A DNA stretch of 5,049 nt from Planctomycetota bacterium (GTDB lineage Bacteria > Planctomycetota > Phycisphaerae > FEN-1346), in assembly GCA_026386995.1 (NCBI GenBank), contig JAPLMO010000016.1:1-5049 (forward strand), read 5' to 3'. Every line of letters starts with the position of its first letter. Position 1 is the stretch's first letter. Both the position numbers and the translations under genes were made by a program. The notes under the pieces are model-generated. The model made no database searches and was not told the origin of the DNA. It worked only from the letters and a program-made list of their open reading frames with translations. Shown here piece after piece: positions 1 through 5,049 of this stretch.

Positions 1-1
1 T

Positions 2-2191
2 CTCACCCTCAAGGTGGACGGCCGGCTCGCTGCCGAAGTCGTGGACAACGACCCCAAACAGCAGGACTTCTCCGGCATTCTCGGGCTGCAGCTCCACAGC
101 GGGCCGCCGACCACGGCACAGTTCAAGGACATCCGCATGAAGATTCTGAAACCGGCGGCCGCGGCGCCCAAGACGCCCGCGGCCGTGAAGCCGTCCGCAA
201 GCGAACCGGCCGGCGCGGCGGACCTCCGCGACAAGACGTTGGTCGCCTGGGTCGCGCCGGCCAACCTGACTCAGCGCGGCGGTAGCGTGCTGACGATCGA
301 CGATCAGGACAGTCATTTTGACGGGATCGTCTTCGGAGAACTCGCGCCGGCCAAATGGATGGCGGGCAGCGATTTCTTCAGGCGAACGCAAAAAGACCAG
401 GCGAAGTGTCCCACCGAAACCGCCGATCCGAATACGCTGGTGCAGGTCGCCATCGTTTACAGAGGCAATCAAGTCACAGTTTACCGCAACGGAAAGGAGT
501 ATGCGCGTCACGAGATCGCACAGCCGCAGGCGTTCAGCCCGGATAGCGCGGTGGTGATCGGGTTGCGGCATATCGGGGCGGGCGATCGGGCGTACTTCGC
601 GGGAGCCATCGACGACGCGCGCATTTACAGCGTTGCGCTGAGCGCCGAGCAGATCGCCGCGTTGAAGCCCAACGAGCCCTCGGACCCCAAGCCCTGGGCG
701 TGGTGGTCGTTCGACGACAAGGAGGCCCTGGATCGCACCGGGCGATTCCCGGTCACGCAGTTCGACGGCGGCGCCACGGTGGAAGGCGGTAGGCTCGTGC
801 TCGACGGCAAGACCGGGACGATGCTCTGCAAGACCGGGAACGACGCTCCTCTGGCATACGAGACACCGGCCCGTCCGGAGAATCCGCCGGCGAACTGGCT
901 GACCTACCATCTGACCCACCCCGGTCCCGGCAATGCCATGCCGGGCGATCCGAATTGCGCCTTCTACTGGAAAGGCCGGTATCATCTTCACTACATCTAC
1001 AACCACAAGGGCTTTTCATTTGCCCATGTCTCCAGTACGGACCTGGTGCACTGGACGTGGCATCCGACTACGCTCACCCGGAAAACGACCGGCCATGGCA
1101 TGTTCAGCGGCACCGGCTTCATCACCAAGGAAGGCAAGCCGGCGATCATCTACCACGGCGAGGGGTCGGGACGGAACTGGCTGGCCTATGCCCTGGACGA
1201 CACCCTGGATGCCTGGAGCAGGTCCGAGGCGGTCATCGCCAAAACCGAAGACGGACAGCCGTCCAAGGCGCGCCAATGGGATCCGGATTGCTGGCTGAAC
1301 GGTGACACGTACTATGCGATCACCGGGGGCGGTAACCCGAGCCTGATGAAGTCTTCAGACCTCAAGGACTGGAGATTCCTGGGGCCGCTTCTGCACGATG
1401 CGTATCCGGCGAATCTGGGCGTGCCCAAGGGGGAGGATATCTCCTGCGCCAATATGTTCAAGATCGGCAAGAAATGGATGCTGCTCTGCATCAGCCACCA
1501 ATTGGGATGCCGTTACTATCTCGGTGACTTCAAGGACGAAAAGTACCTTCCCGAGTTCCACGCGCTGATGAGCTGGAACGGCAATAATTTCTTTGCGCCC
1601 GAATCCATGCTGACCCAGGACGGACGCCGCGTGATGTGGGCCTGGCTGATTAATCTGCCCATTGCCCCAAGCGGTGTTCAGTCCCTGCCTCGCGAGCTGG
1701 AACTCCCTGCGGATGGAGTCTTGCGGATAAGGCCCCTGCGGGAACTCGAATCGCTTCGCTGCAACGGGAAACGAGAAGAAGGCATCACGGTAAAGAGCGA
1801 TAGTGTACACAGGCTCAAGAAGATCGGCGGTGACGCTCTTGAACTGGAAGTGGCATTCAAATCGCCCACGGCGAAAGAGTTCGGCGTGGATGTCCTGTGC
1901 GACAAAGACGGCACAAACGGCATGAGGATTGCCGTCATGGCCGAAACCAAGAAGTTGTTGGTTGGAACCGTCGCTACGCCTTTTGAACTCAAGGAAGGCG
2001 AAGACCTCATCCTGCGGGTATTTATTGATAAGAATCTCGTCGAAGTGTTCGCCAACGACCGCCAGGCTGCCGTCGCTGCCATCAAAGTTGCTCCGGAGAA
2101 TCCCGGCGTCAGCATTTTCAGCAAGGGCGGCGATGTCGTGGTGAAGGAAGTCAAGGGATGGAAGATGAAATCCATCTATGCTGGCCCGTAA
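2..2191 (+). CDS. DUF1080-like / LamG-like / GH32 multidomain glycoside hydrolase (beta-fructosidase or levanase-like), 5' partial
   Basis: The frame is open at the left edge (codons LTLK precede the first in-window GTG at 14), so the true start lies upstream. Residues are numbered from that GTG. Residues 1-46 look like the end of a DUF1080 (3-keto-disaccharide hydrolase) domain, with GILGLQLHSGPP followed by QFKDIR. An Ala/Pro-rich linker (47-66) follows. Residues 72-217 look like a LamG/concanavalin-type domain, ending FAGAIDDARIYSVALSAEQI. Residues 297-580 are the GH32 five-bladed propeller: GDPN at 311-314 (Asp312 as likely nucleophile), WDPD at 422-425 in the place of the RDP motif, and GEDISC at 473-478 (Glu474 as likely acid/base). 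The C-terminal beta-sandwich carries RVFIDKNLVEVFANDR (668-683), a classic GH32 C-terminal signature. The family hydrolyses beta-fructosyl bonds in sucrose, levan or inulin; the precise substrate here is not readable. GDPNC instead of the usual NDPNG, and Trp where RDP has Arg, mark a divergent branch. The enzyme is probably exported, but the N-terminus is missing. Confidence 0.9.
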   Translation, partial: LTLKVDGRLAAEVVDNDPKQQDFSGILGLQLHSGPPTTAQFKDIRMKILKPAAAAPKTPAAVKPSASEPAGAADLRDKTLVAWVAPANLTQRGGSVLTIDDQDSHFDGIVFGELAPAKWMAGSDFFRRTQKDQAKCPTETADPNTLVQVAIVYRGNQVTVYRNGKEYARHEIAQPQAFSPDSAVVIGLRHIGAGDRAYFAGAIDDARIYSVALSAEQIAALKPNEPSDPKPWAWWSFDDKEALDRTGRFPVTQFDGGATVEGGRLVLDGKTGTMLCKTGNDAPLAYETPARPENPPANWLTYHLTHPGPGNAMPGDPNCAFYWKGRYHLHYIYNHKGFSFAHVSSTDLVHWTWHPTTLTRKTTGHGMFSGTGFITKEGKPAIIYHGEGSGRNWLAYALDDTLDAWSRSEAVIAKTEDGQPSKARQWDPDCWLNGDTYYAITGGGNPSLMKSSDLKDWRFLGPLLHDAYPANLGVPKGEDISCANMFKIGKKWMLLCISHQLGCRYYLGDFKDEKYLPEFHALMSWNGNNFFAPESMLTQDGRRVMWAWLINLPIAPSGVQSLPRELELPADGVLRIRPLRELESLRCNGKREEGITVKSDSVHRLKKIGGDALELEVAFKSPTAKEFGVDVLCDKDGTNGMRIAVMAETKKLLVGTVATPFELKEGEDLILRVFIDKNLVEVFANDRQAAVAAIKVAPENPGVSIFSKGGDVVVKEVKGWKMKSIYAGP

Positions 2192-2277
2192 CTATCAGCC
2201 GGCGTAACGACGTGTGGAGACGAGGCTTGGAGAGAGATTTGCGGCGTTGATGGACGAGTCGAGATGCTTGACAGGGC

Positions 2278-2286
2278 AAGGGGAAG
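2278..2286 (+). promoter_or_regulatory. Ribosome binding site for the second glycosidase
   Basis: AAGGGGAAG lies just upstream of the ATG at 2289 and is a strong Shine-Dalgarno match. It decides the start: the frame is also open from a GTG at 2214, but that codon has no comparable site, and only the ATG at 2289 puts a signal peptide at the N-terminus. Confidence 0.7.
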
Positions 2287-2288
2287 TC

Positions 2289-3530
2289 ATGAGGGCAGGA
2301 AGAATAGGTCAGTACATCATCGTCAGTGTGGCGATAGGTTTGTCGGTGTTGGGGCAGGCGTGGGGAGCGACGTCGGACGAGAAACGGCTGCTGGCTGAGG
2401 CCGAGCGGATCGTCTCGCAATACAAGACGGTCATGGAAAGGCCTCCGACTAGAGTCCCTTCCCGGGATCTTGTAGATGGCCCGCTCCTGGGTAACGGCGA
2501 CCTGGGTGCCGTGATCAGCGGCAACCCGGAAGCCCAGCGGTTCTGGATCGGCAAGAACAATTTCTGGCGGCTGAAGGACGGTTATCGGCAGGGCGGCCCG
2601 CGTCTTTTCGGCGGCCTGGAAATCAACATTCCGGCGCTGACCGGCGGTACGTATCTGATCGAGCAGCAGATTTACCCGGCTATCACGACATCCCGATTCA
2701 CCAAGGACGAAAGCACGGTTACGATGCGATCCTGGGTGGCGGCGACGGAGGACTTCCTGTTCGTCGAACTTGCCGTCAAGGGCAAGCCGGTCGAGGTAGA
2801 TACCAGGTTGTGGGCGGCGCGGGGGCGCGGCTCCCATGAGGAACTCGGCCGCAAAGACGGAATCCTTTGGGCCACGAAGGCGTTTACCAACGATGTGGTC
2901 ATTCCCACTGCGGCAGCCTGCGCCATGACGGTTATCGGCGGCAAAGTGGTGAATCCTGAATTGGAGCCTGTGGGTCCCGCCCCAATTGTGGTTGAGCAGA
3001 AGGGCGCCAAATCGAAGCCGTTGACCCTGTCCGTTTCGCAGCCGGGGCTGAAGTTCACGCTTCAGCCGGGGCAGAAGATGACGGTCGCGGTGGCCATGAA
3101 GAGTTCATTCGATACCAAGGATCCGCTCTCCGCCGCACAGGAACTGGCCCTGGGATTGAATGCGGAGAAGGCTGGCAAACTGCTGGAGCAGCACAGCCAG
3201 TGGTGGCGGGAGTTCTGGGCACACTCCCTGGTCGAGATCGGCGACCCGTTCCTGGAAAAGACTTACTACCTGTCTAACTACGAGCTGGGCAGTTCCCTCC
3301 GGGATCCAGAATTCCCCACTGGACTTTTTGGGCTTTGCATCACGGATGACGATCCACGCTGGGCAGGCGACTACCATGTAAGAATCCACGCCCTCTGGGC
3401 GTGGATTCTTACTTACACACCAAGCCACCAGTTCACACACTACGTGGTATCAGTCGCCTGTGCAACTGTTTTCTGTTTCCCTCAGTGCGGGCCACTCCGC
3501 TTTCATCCTATAAAATTGATCGCCATTTGA
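2289..3530 (+). CDS. Exported GH95/GH65-like (six-hairpin) glycosidase, truncated at 3377 with an unrelated C-terminal tail
   Basis: Residues 1-26 (MRAGRIGQYIIVSVAIGLSVLGQAWG) form a signal peptide: a basic start, a hydrophobic core and a likely cut near AWG/A. The product should therefore be exported. DGPLLGNGDLGAV (63-75) and FWIGKNNFWRL (85-95) match the N-terminal beta-sandwich region of GH95-like and related glycosidases, where GNG(D/R)LG is typical. WWREFW (305-310) and the LFGL..TDDDPRWAGDYH segment ending at 363 belong to the start of the (alpha/alpha)6 barrel. In relatives DYH continues into an N-x-N stretch carrying active-site residues; here it stops at a hairpin beginning at 3378. 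The last 50 residues, rich in aromatic and Cys residues, are not family-like and read through inserted DNA. With most of the barrel gone the enzyme is almost certainly inactive. It lies 97 bases after the GH32 gene on the same strand, so an operon is likely. The exact GH family is uncertain. Confidence 0.75.
   Translation: MRAGRIGQYIIVSVAIGLSVLGQAWGATSDEKRLLAEAERIVSQYKTVMERPPTRVPSRDLVDGPLLGNGDLGAVISGNPEAQRFWIGKNNFWRLKDGYRQGGPRLFGGLEINIPALTGGTYLIEQQIYPAITTSRFTKDESTVTMRSWVAATEDFLFVELAVKGKPVEVDTRLWAARGRGSHEELGRKDGILWATKAFTNDVVIPTAAACAMTVIGGKVVNPELEPVGPAPIVVEQKGAKSKPLTLSVSQPGLKFTLQPGQKMTVAVAMKSSFDTKDPLSAAQELALGLNAEKAGKLLEQHSQWWREFWAHSLVEIGDPFLEKTYYLSNYELGSSLRDPEFPTGLFGLCITDDDPRWAGDYHVRIHALWAWILTYTPSHQFTHYVVSVACATVFCFPQCGPLRFHPIKLIAI
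3378..3412. repeat. Perfect 16-bp inverted repeat with TCT loop, at the point where the glycosidase gene breaks
   Basis: GTAAGAATCCACGCCC (3378-3393), loop TCT (3394-3396), then the exact reverse complement GGGCGTGGATTCTTAC (3397-3412). The stem has no mismatch. It is not followed by a T-run in either direction, so an ordinary intrinsic terminator is unlikely. Stable GAATCC..GGATTC hairpins with a GC-rich core and a tiny loop resemble those at the ends of IS200/IS605 (TnpA/TnpB) elements, and the sequence TTAC, a target tetramer for some of that family, ends the right arm. No tnpA or tnpB gene is recognisable next to it, so this identity is an inference. It may also be a small palindromic repeat or a remnant end. 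Confidence 0.85.
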
Positions 3531-4200
3531 CCGCTTCGCTGCCGGTGTCCTACGCCATCCGGCGATCCTTGTCCTCTACTTCACCGCATTCTTGAACCAT
3601 CGTCCGGGAATGGCCCTCACTGAAATCAAGGGGGGGCGATCTTTCCTGCCACCTTCCTGCCCGGCCCAACTTCACAGGGAAAACGTCACAAGGAACGTCA
3701 TTGACAGAGTGCGCCAAAGGGGTAGGATTAACACGTGAGACCACGGCTGTGCCGGCAAGTCAACGCCCGGGAGGTGGGCTCGCCCGCAGAACTCGTGCCA
3801 AGGAGGCGGAAGCGATTGTCCCGCTCTGCAAACTCTTTAGCGATCGCCGCCGAGGAATCCGCGGAAGCATCGTCCATCAGGAGACACTAACAGTTAAAGT
3901 ATGTTTGCGCAAGCAGGACTATGTGTACATCCCGCAGGTACTTCTCGCAATTCCACACGAGTGTTAGCACTGACACGAGGCCCTCTTCCATCAGCATCTC
4001 CCCTGAACGTTACTCGGTACCACGTTGTTTCGATGTCTCTGCAAGCAGCTAACGCACTGCGGGGATGCTCTAGGCATGGGGGTCTCCTTTCTTCCCTCGT
4101 CACAACCCCTGGTCGGATGGCCTCTCTCGTCACGCGGAACCGGAGTCGCATTGCACCTGACAGAAGTCATTCACGTAATAGCGGAATACAGCACGCTGTG
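3413..4200. other. Gene-free stretch between the broken glycosidase and the transposase remnant
   Basis: No frame here gives a recognisable protein. The open frames are short, mutually overlapping, begin or end without family motifs, and are rich in Ser, Arg, Cys and stop-flanked segments. Base composition looks clearly more AT-rich than the GC-rich block after about 4240, notably around 3465-3530. The first 115 bases are read as the unrelated tail of the glycosidase frame. A seven-G run lies at 3630-3636 and one sigma70-like promoter at 3701-3728. It may be decayed mobile-element DNA or intergenic DNA carried in with it. Confidence 0.5.
3701..3728 (+). promoter_or_regulatory. Candidate sigma70-type promoter
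   Basis: A perfect -35 box TTGACA (3701-3706) and a -10-like TAGGAT (3723-3728) are separated by 16 bases. It points toward the transposase remnant, but about 470 bases of non-coding DNA lie between, so its present target is unclear. It may be the leftover promoter of a gene now lost. The match is good but found by eye only. Confidence 0.4.
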
Positions 4201-4548
4201 TGTGCAGAACACAAAGTGGTGCGTCGGGAACTGCATGATCTCCTGGGCCTCTTTGCGGATCGGACGAGTTGCCACGCATTCCTGGCGAACCAGTTCCGGG
4301 TGCTCCTGTCGGCGGCCGCGTACGTGCTGATGGAGACGTTGCGGCGGGAGGGGCTGGCGGGAACGGAACTGGCCTCGGCGCAGGTCGGGACGATCCGCTT
4401 GAAACTACTGAAGATCGGCGGCCGGATCGTGCGGTCGGTGCGGCGGGTGGTGCTGCACCTGGCCAGCCCGTTCCCGCTGCAGGAGTTGTTCCGGGCGGTT
4501 CTGGCCCGCCTGACGGAGAGGAGGTGCCAGCCGACAACCGGTCCTTGA
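4201..4548 (+). pseudogene. IS1380-family transposase, C-terminal fragment
   Basis: The stretch ADRTSCHAFLANQFRVLL (4255-4308), followed by SAAAYVLMETLRR, AGTELASAQVGTIRLKLLKIGGRI and LHLASPFPLQELFR, is the conserved C-terminal part of IS1380-type DDE transposases. The natural stop is TGA at 4546-4548. Only about 100-115 of the usual 400 or more residues remain. Codons before about 4240 lose similarity: AEHKVVRREL (4204-4233) could be a worn copy of the family's ENRIKEL segment holding the last catalytic acid, but this is tentative. The open frame continues back to an ATG at 3901, and that N-terminal part resembles nothing in the family, so the 215-residue frame is a chance fusion. The N-terminal domain and the first two catalytic Asp residues are absent, so the fragment cannot transpose. 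The overlapping long frames on both strands here are by-products of the high GC content. Confidence 0.8.
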
Positions 4549-4880
4549 GGCCGGCACAACCCGCGCCGCCCGTGGGGGTAAGGGGGCGCTGCGCGCCGCG
4601 CCCGGAAATCCGGCCTTCGTCACCGCCCGTTCCGCTTCCTCCCGCCCGCGCCGGGCTGTTGCGTACCACTCATGAAATATGCGGGCTAACCCCGCGACAA
4701 GGTGAGCGCGGGCTGAACATTCTGCGGAGAACCGACCTCATCTTGCCCGGCAATGCCGACGAGTTTGACTTCCGCCTCCTGTACGATGCCGATGTCCAAC
4801 TCCGCACGGCCGTGCTCCTGCTGCTGCTTCAGAACTGCCAACGTCAGGGCAAAACGCGAGCCAACCAGCCACAGACCCCG
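4549..4880. other. Gene-free stretch between two insertion-sequence fragments
   Basis: I recognise no gene here. The first part (to about 4690) is very GC-rich and is probably the 3' non-coding end of the IS1380-type element. It contains a GGGCGC/GCGCCC stem (4584-4589 with 4598-4603) and a small CCGGA/TCCGG stem (4602-4606 with 4609-4613); neither has a T-run. The second part holds a perfect 12-base palindrome GCACGGCCGTGC (4804-4815). A minus-strand frame over 4686-4925 has a codon-like G-first pattern but matches no family I know, and its upstream end overlaps the repeats of the next element, so I do not call it. Confidence 0.45.
4670..4690 (+). repeat. Possible right terminal end of the IS1380-type element
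   Basis: About 120 bases after the transposase stop, TCATGAAATATGCGGGCTAA marks a local switch from very GC-rich sequence to a short AT-rich motif. Ends of this general form occur in some IS1380-family elements as I recall them. The matching left end is missing from the window, so this cannot be confirmed internally. GCGGG/CCCGC (4681-4685 with 4691-4695) makes a small stem at the same place. Confidence 0.3.
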
Positions 4881-4957
4881 CCCAGTGGCGACACCCTGCC
4901 CAGTGGCGATGTCGTGACCCAGTAGTAATGTCCGGTCCAGACCCAGTAGAAATGTCC
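4881..4957 (+). repeat. Four degenerate direct repeats upstream of the transposase, probable subterminal transposase-binding sites
   Basis: The motif CCCAGTrG..(A)TGTCC occurs four times in the same direction: CCCAGTGGCGACACC (4881-4895), CCCAGTGGCGATGTC (4899-4913), CCCAGTAGTAATGTCC (4918-4933) and CCCAGTAGAAATGTCC (4942-4957). Starts are 18, 19 and 24 bases apart. The copies form two pairs, GTGGCGA and GTAGWAATG. Such clusters next to a transposase gene are usually binding sites at the end of an insertion sequence; that role is inferred from position. Confidence 0.6.
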
Positions 4958-4983
4958 GCTTCTTGGGGGCTAAGGGAAGCGGA
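4955..4983 (+). promoter_or_regulatory. Hairpin enclosing the ribosome binding site and touching the start codon of the transposase
   Basis: TCCGCTTC (4955-4962) pairs exactly with GAAGCGGA (4976-4983), leaving a 13-base loop (4963-4975). The Shine-Dalgarno-like AAGGGA (4972-4977) lies in the loop and the stem edge, and the A of the ATG (4983) closes the stem. In an RNA entering from outside, this fold would be expected to limit initiation, a known way insertion sequences keep transposase low. The function is inferred from the layout. Confidence 0.45.
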
Positions 4984-5049
4984 TGAACAAGGACCGGATC
5001 GAGATGAGCCAGCAAGAGCGGGACCGGCTGAAGGTGATGGCACCGGTAA
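4983..5049 (+). CDS. Transposase N-terminus, ISNCY-like (HTH plus integrase core), 3' partial
   Basis: Twenty-two codons are visible: MNKDRIEMSQQERDRLKVMA and PV, still open at the right edge. The stretch MSQQERDRLKVM resembles the first residues of transposases of the ISNCY group, in which ERDRL(K)V is followed by a helix-turn-helix that binds the element ends and then a DDE integrase core; none of that later part is in the window. AAGGGA five bases upstream supports the ATG at 4983. A second ATG at 5004 (MSQQERD) is where many relatives seem to begin and could be the real start. The four direct repeats upstream are its likely binding sites. With so few residues the family call rests on one short motif. 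Confidence 0.55.
   Translation, partial: MNKDRIEMSQQERDRLKVMAPV

Larger units (their letters stand above)
4881..5049 (+). mobile_element. Left end of an insertion sequence (ISNCY-like), continuing past the right edge
   Basis: The repeat cluster, the hairpin and the transposase start together look like the 5' end of an intact insertion sequence oriented rightward. The exact outer boundary is not visible: it could be the first repeat (4881) or one of the inner repeats, and no target duplication can be checked because the other end lies outside the window. Confidence 0.45.

Noticed and set aside
2268..2273. TTGACA before the second glycosidase
   Set aside because: A -10 box at proper spacing would fall beyond the start codon at 2289, so it cannot drive that gene.
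2151..2837. Minus-strand open frame of 228 codons opposite the second glycosidase
   Set aside because: It lies antisense to a clear signal-peptide-bearing gene, is rich in Arg and Pro, and shows no family motif; it is a shadow of the plus-strand codon usage.
3378..3412. Reading the perfect hairpin as an intrinsic terminator
   Set aside because: There is no U-tract after the stem on either strand, and it interrupts a gene instead of following one.
3450..3570. Minus-strand frame ending about 37 bases from the hairpin, considered as the end of a tnpB gene
   Set aside because: Its position would fit a TnpB C-terminus, but the residues show no zinc-finger or RuvC motif and the frame is closed within about 40 codons.
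3610..3738. Short plus-strand frame of 42 codons (MALTEIKGGRSFLPP...)
   Set aside because: It has no ribosome binding site, overlaps the promoter candidate and matches nothing recognisable.
3735..3890. GTG-started 51-codon frame just downstream of the promoter
   Set aside because: The start would lie only a few bases after the -10 box with no ribosome binding site, and the product is Arg/Ser-rich without motifs.
4130..4669. Minus-strand open frame of 179 codons, and the plus-strand frame 4269-4925
   Set aside because: Both are low-complexity Gly/Pro/Ala/Ser/Arg translations of GC-rich DNA overlapping the recognisable transposase frame.
4686..5015. Minus-strand frame with a codon-like pattern (ALTLAVLKQQQEHGRAELDIG region)
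   Set aside because: No recognised family, no ribosome binding site, and its start would lie inside the transposase gene and run back through the direct repeats.
1..5049. CRISPR array, tRNA or rRNA gene
   Set aside because: I saw no regularly spaced long repeats and no cloverleaf or rRNA-like sequence on either strand.

Overview
The window looks like part of a chromosome from a planctomycete or a relative in the PVC group. The reasons are the moderately GC-rich coding DNA, a large secreted-type sugar hydrolase that joins a DUF1080-like end, a LamG-like domain and a GH32 domain, and a neighbouring glycosidase with a signal peptide. This is inferred from domain habits; no rRNA or marker gene is present.

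Positions 1-3377 are a carbohydrate-degradation locus on the + strand. The first gene (open at the left edge, stop at 2189-2191) encodes a divergent GH32 beta-fructosidase/levanase-like enzyme. After 97 bases comes a second gene (ATG at 2289) for an exported glycosidase of the (alpha/alpha)6-barrel type (GH95/GH65-like). The two are probably co-transcribed and would act together on an external glycan.

The second gene is broken. Family similarity stops after ...GDYH at 3377, and the next base begins a perfect 16-bp inverted repeat with a 3-base loop (3378-3412). The reading frame then runs through 50 unrelated codons to a stop at 3528-3530. The remainder of the glycosidase is not in the window.

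From 3413 to the right edge the DNA is a patchwork of mobile-element debris. Positions 3413-4200 hold no recognisable gene, only one good sigma70-like promoter (3701-3728). Positions 4201-4548 are a 5'-truncated IS1380-family transposase C-terminus, GC-rich and clearly different in composition from what precedes it. A possible right end of that element lies near 4670-4690. From 4881 four degenerate copies of a CCCAGTrG..ATGTC motif lead to the first 22 codons of another transposase (ATG 4983, open at the right edge), whose start codon sits in a hairpin.

In short, a glycan-degrading operon was interrupted and is now flanked by nested insertion sequences. I see no convincing new defence or regulatory system. 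The most notable features are the exact junction between the broken glycosidase and the perfect hairpin, and the variant active-site motifs of the GH32 enzyme.
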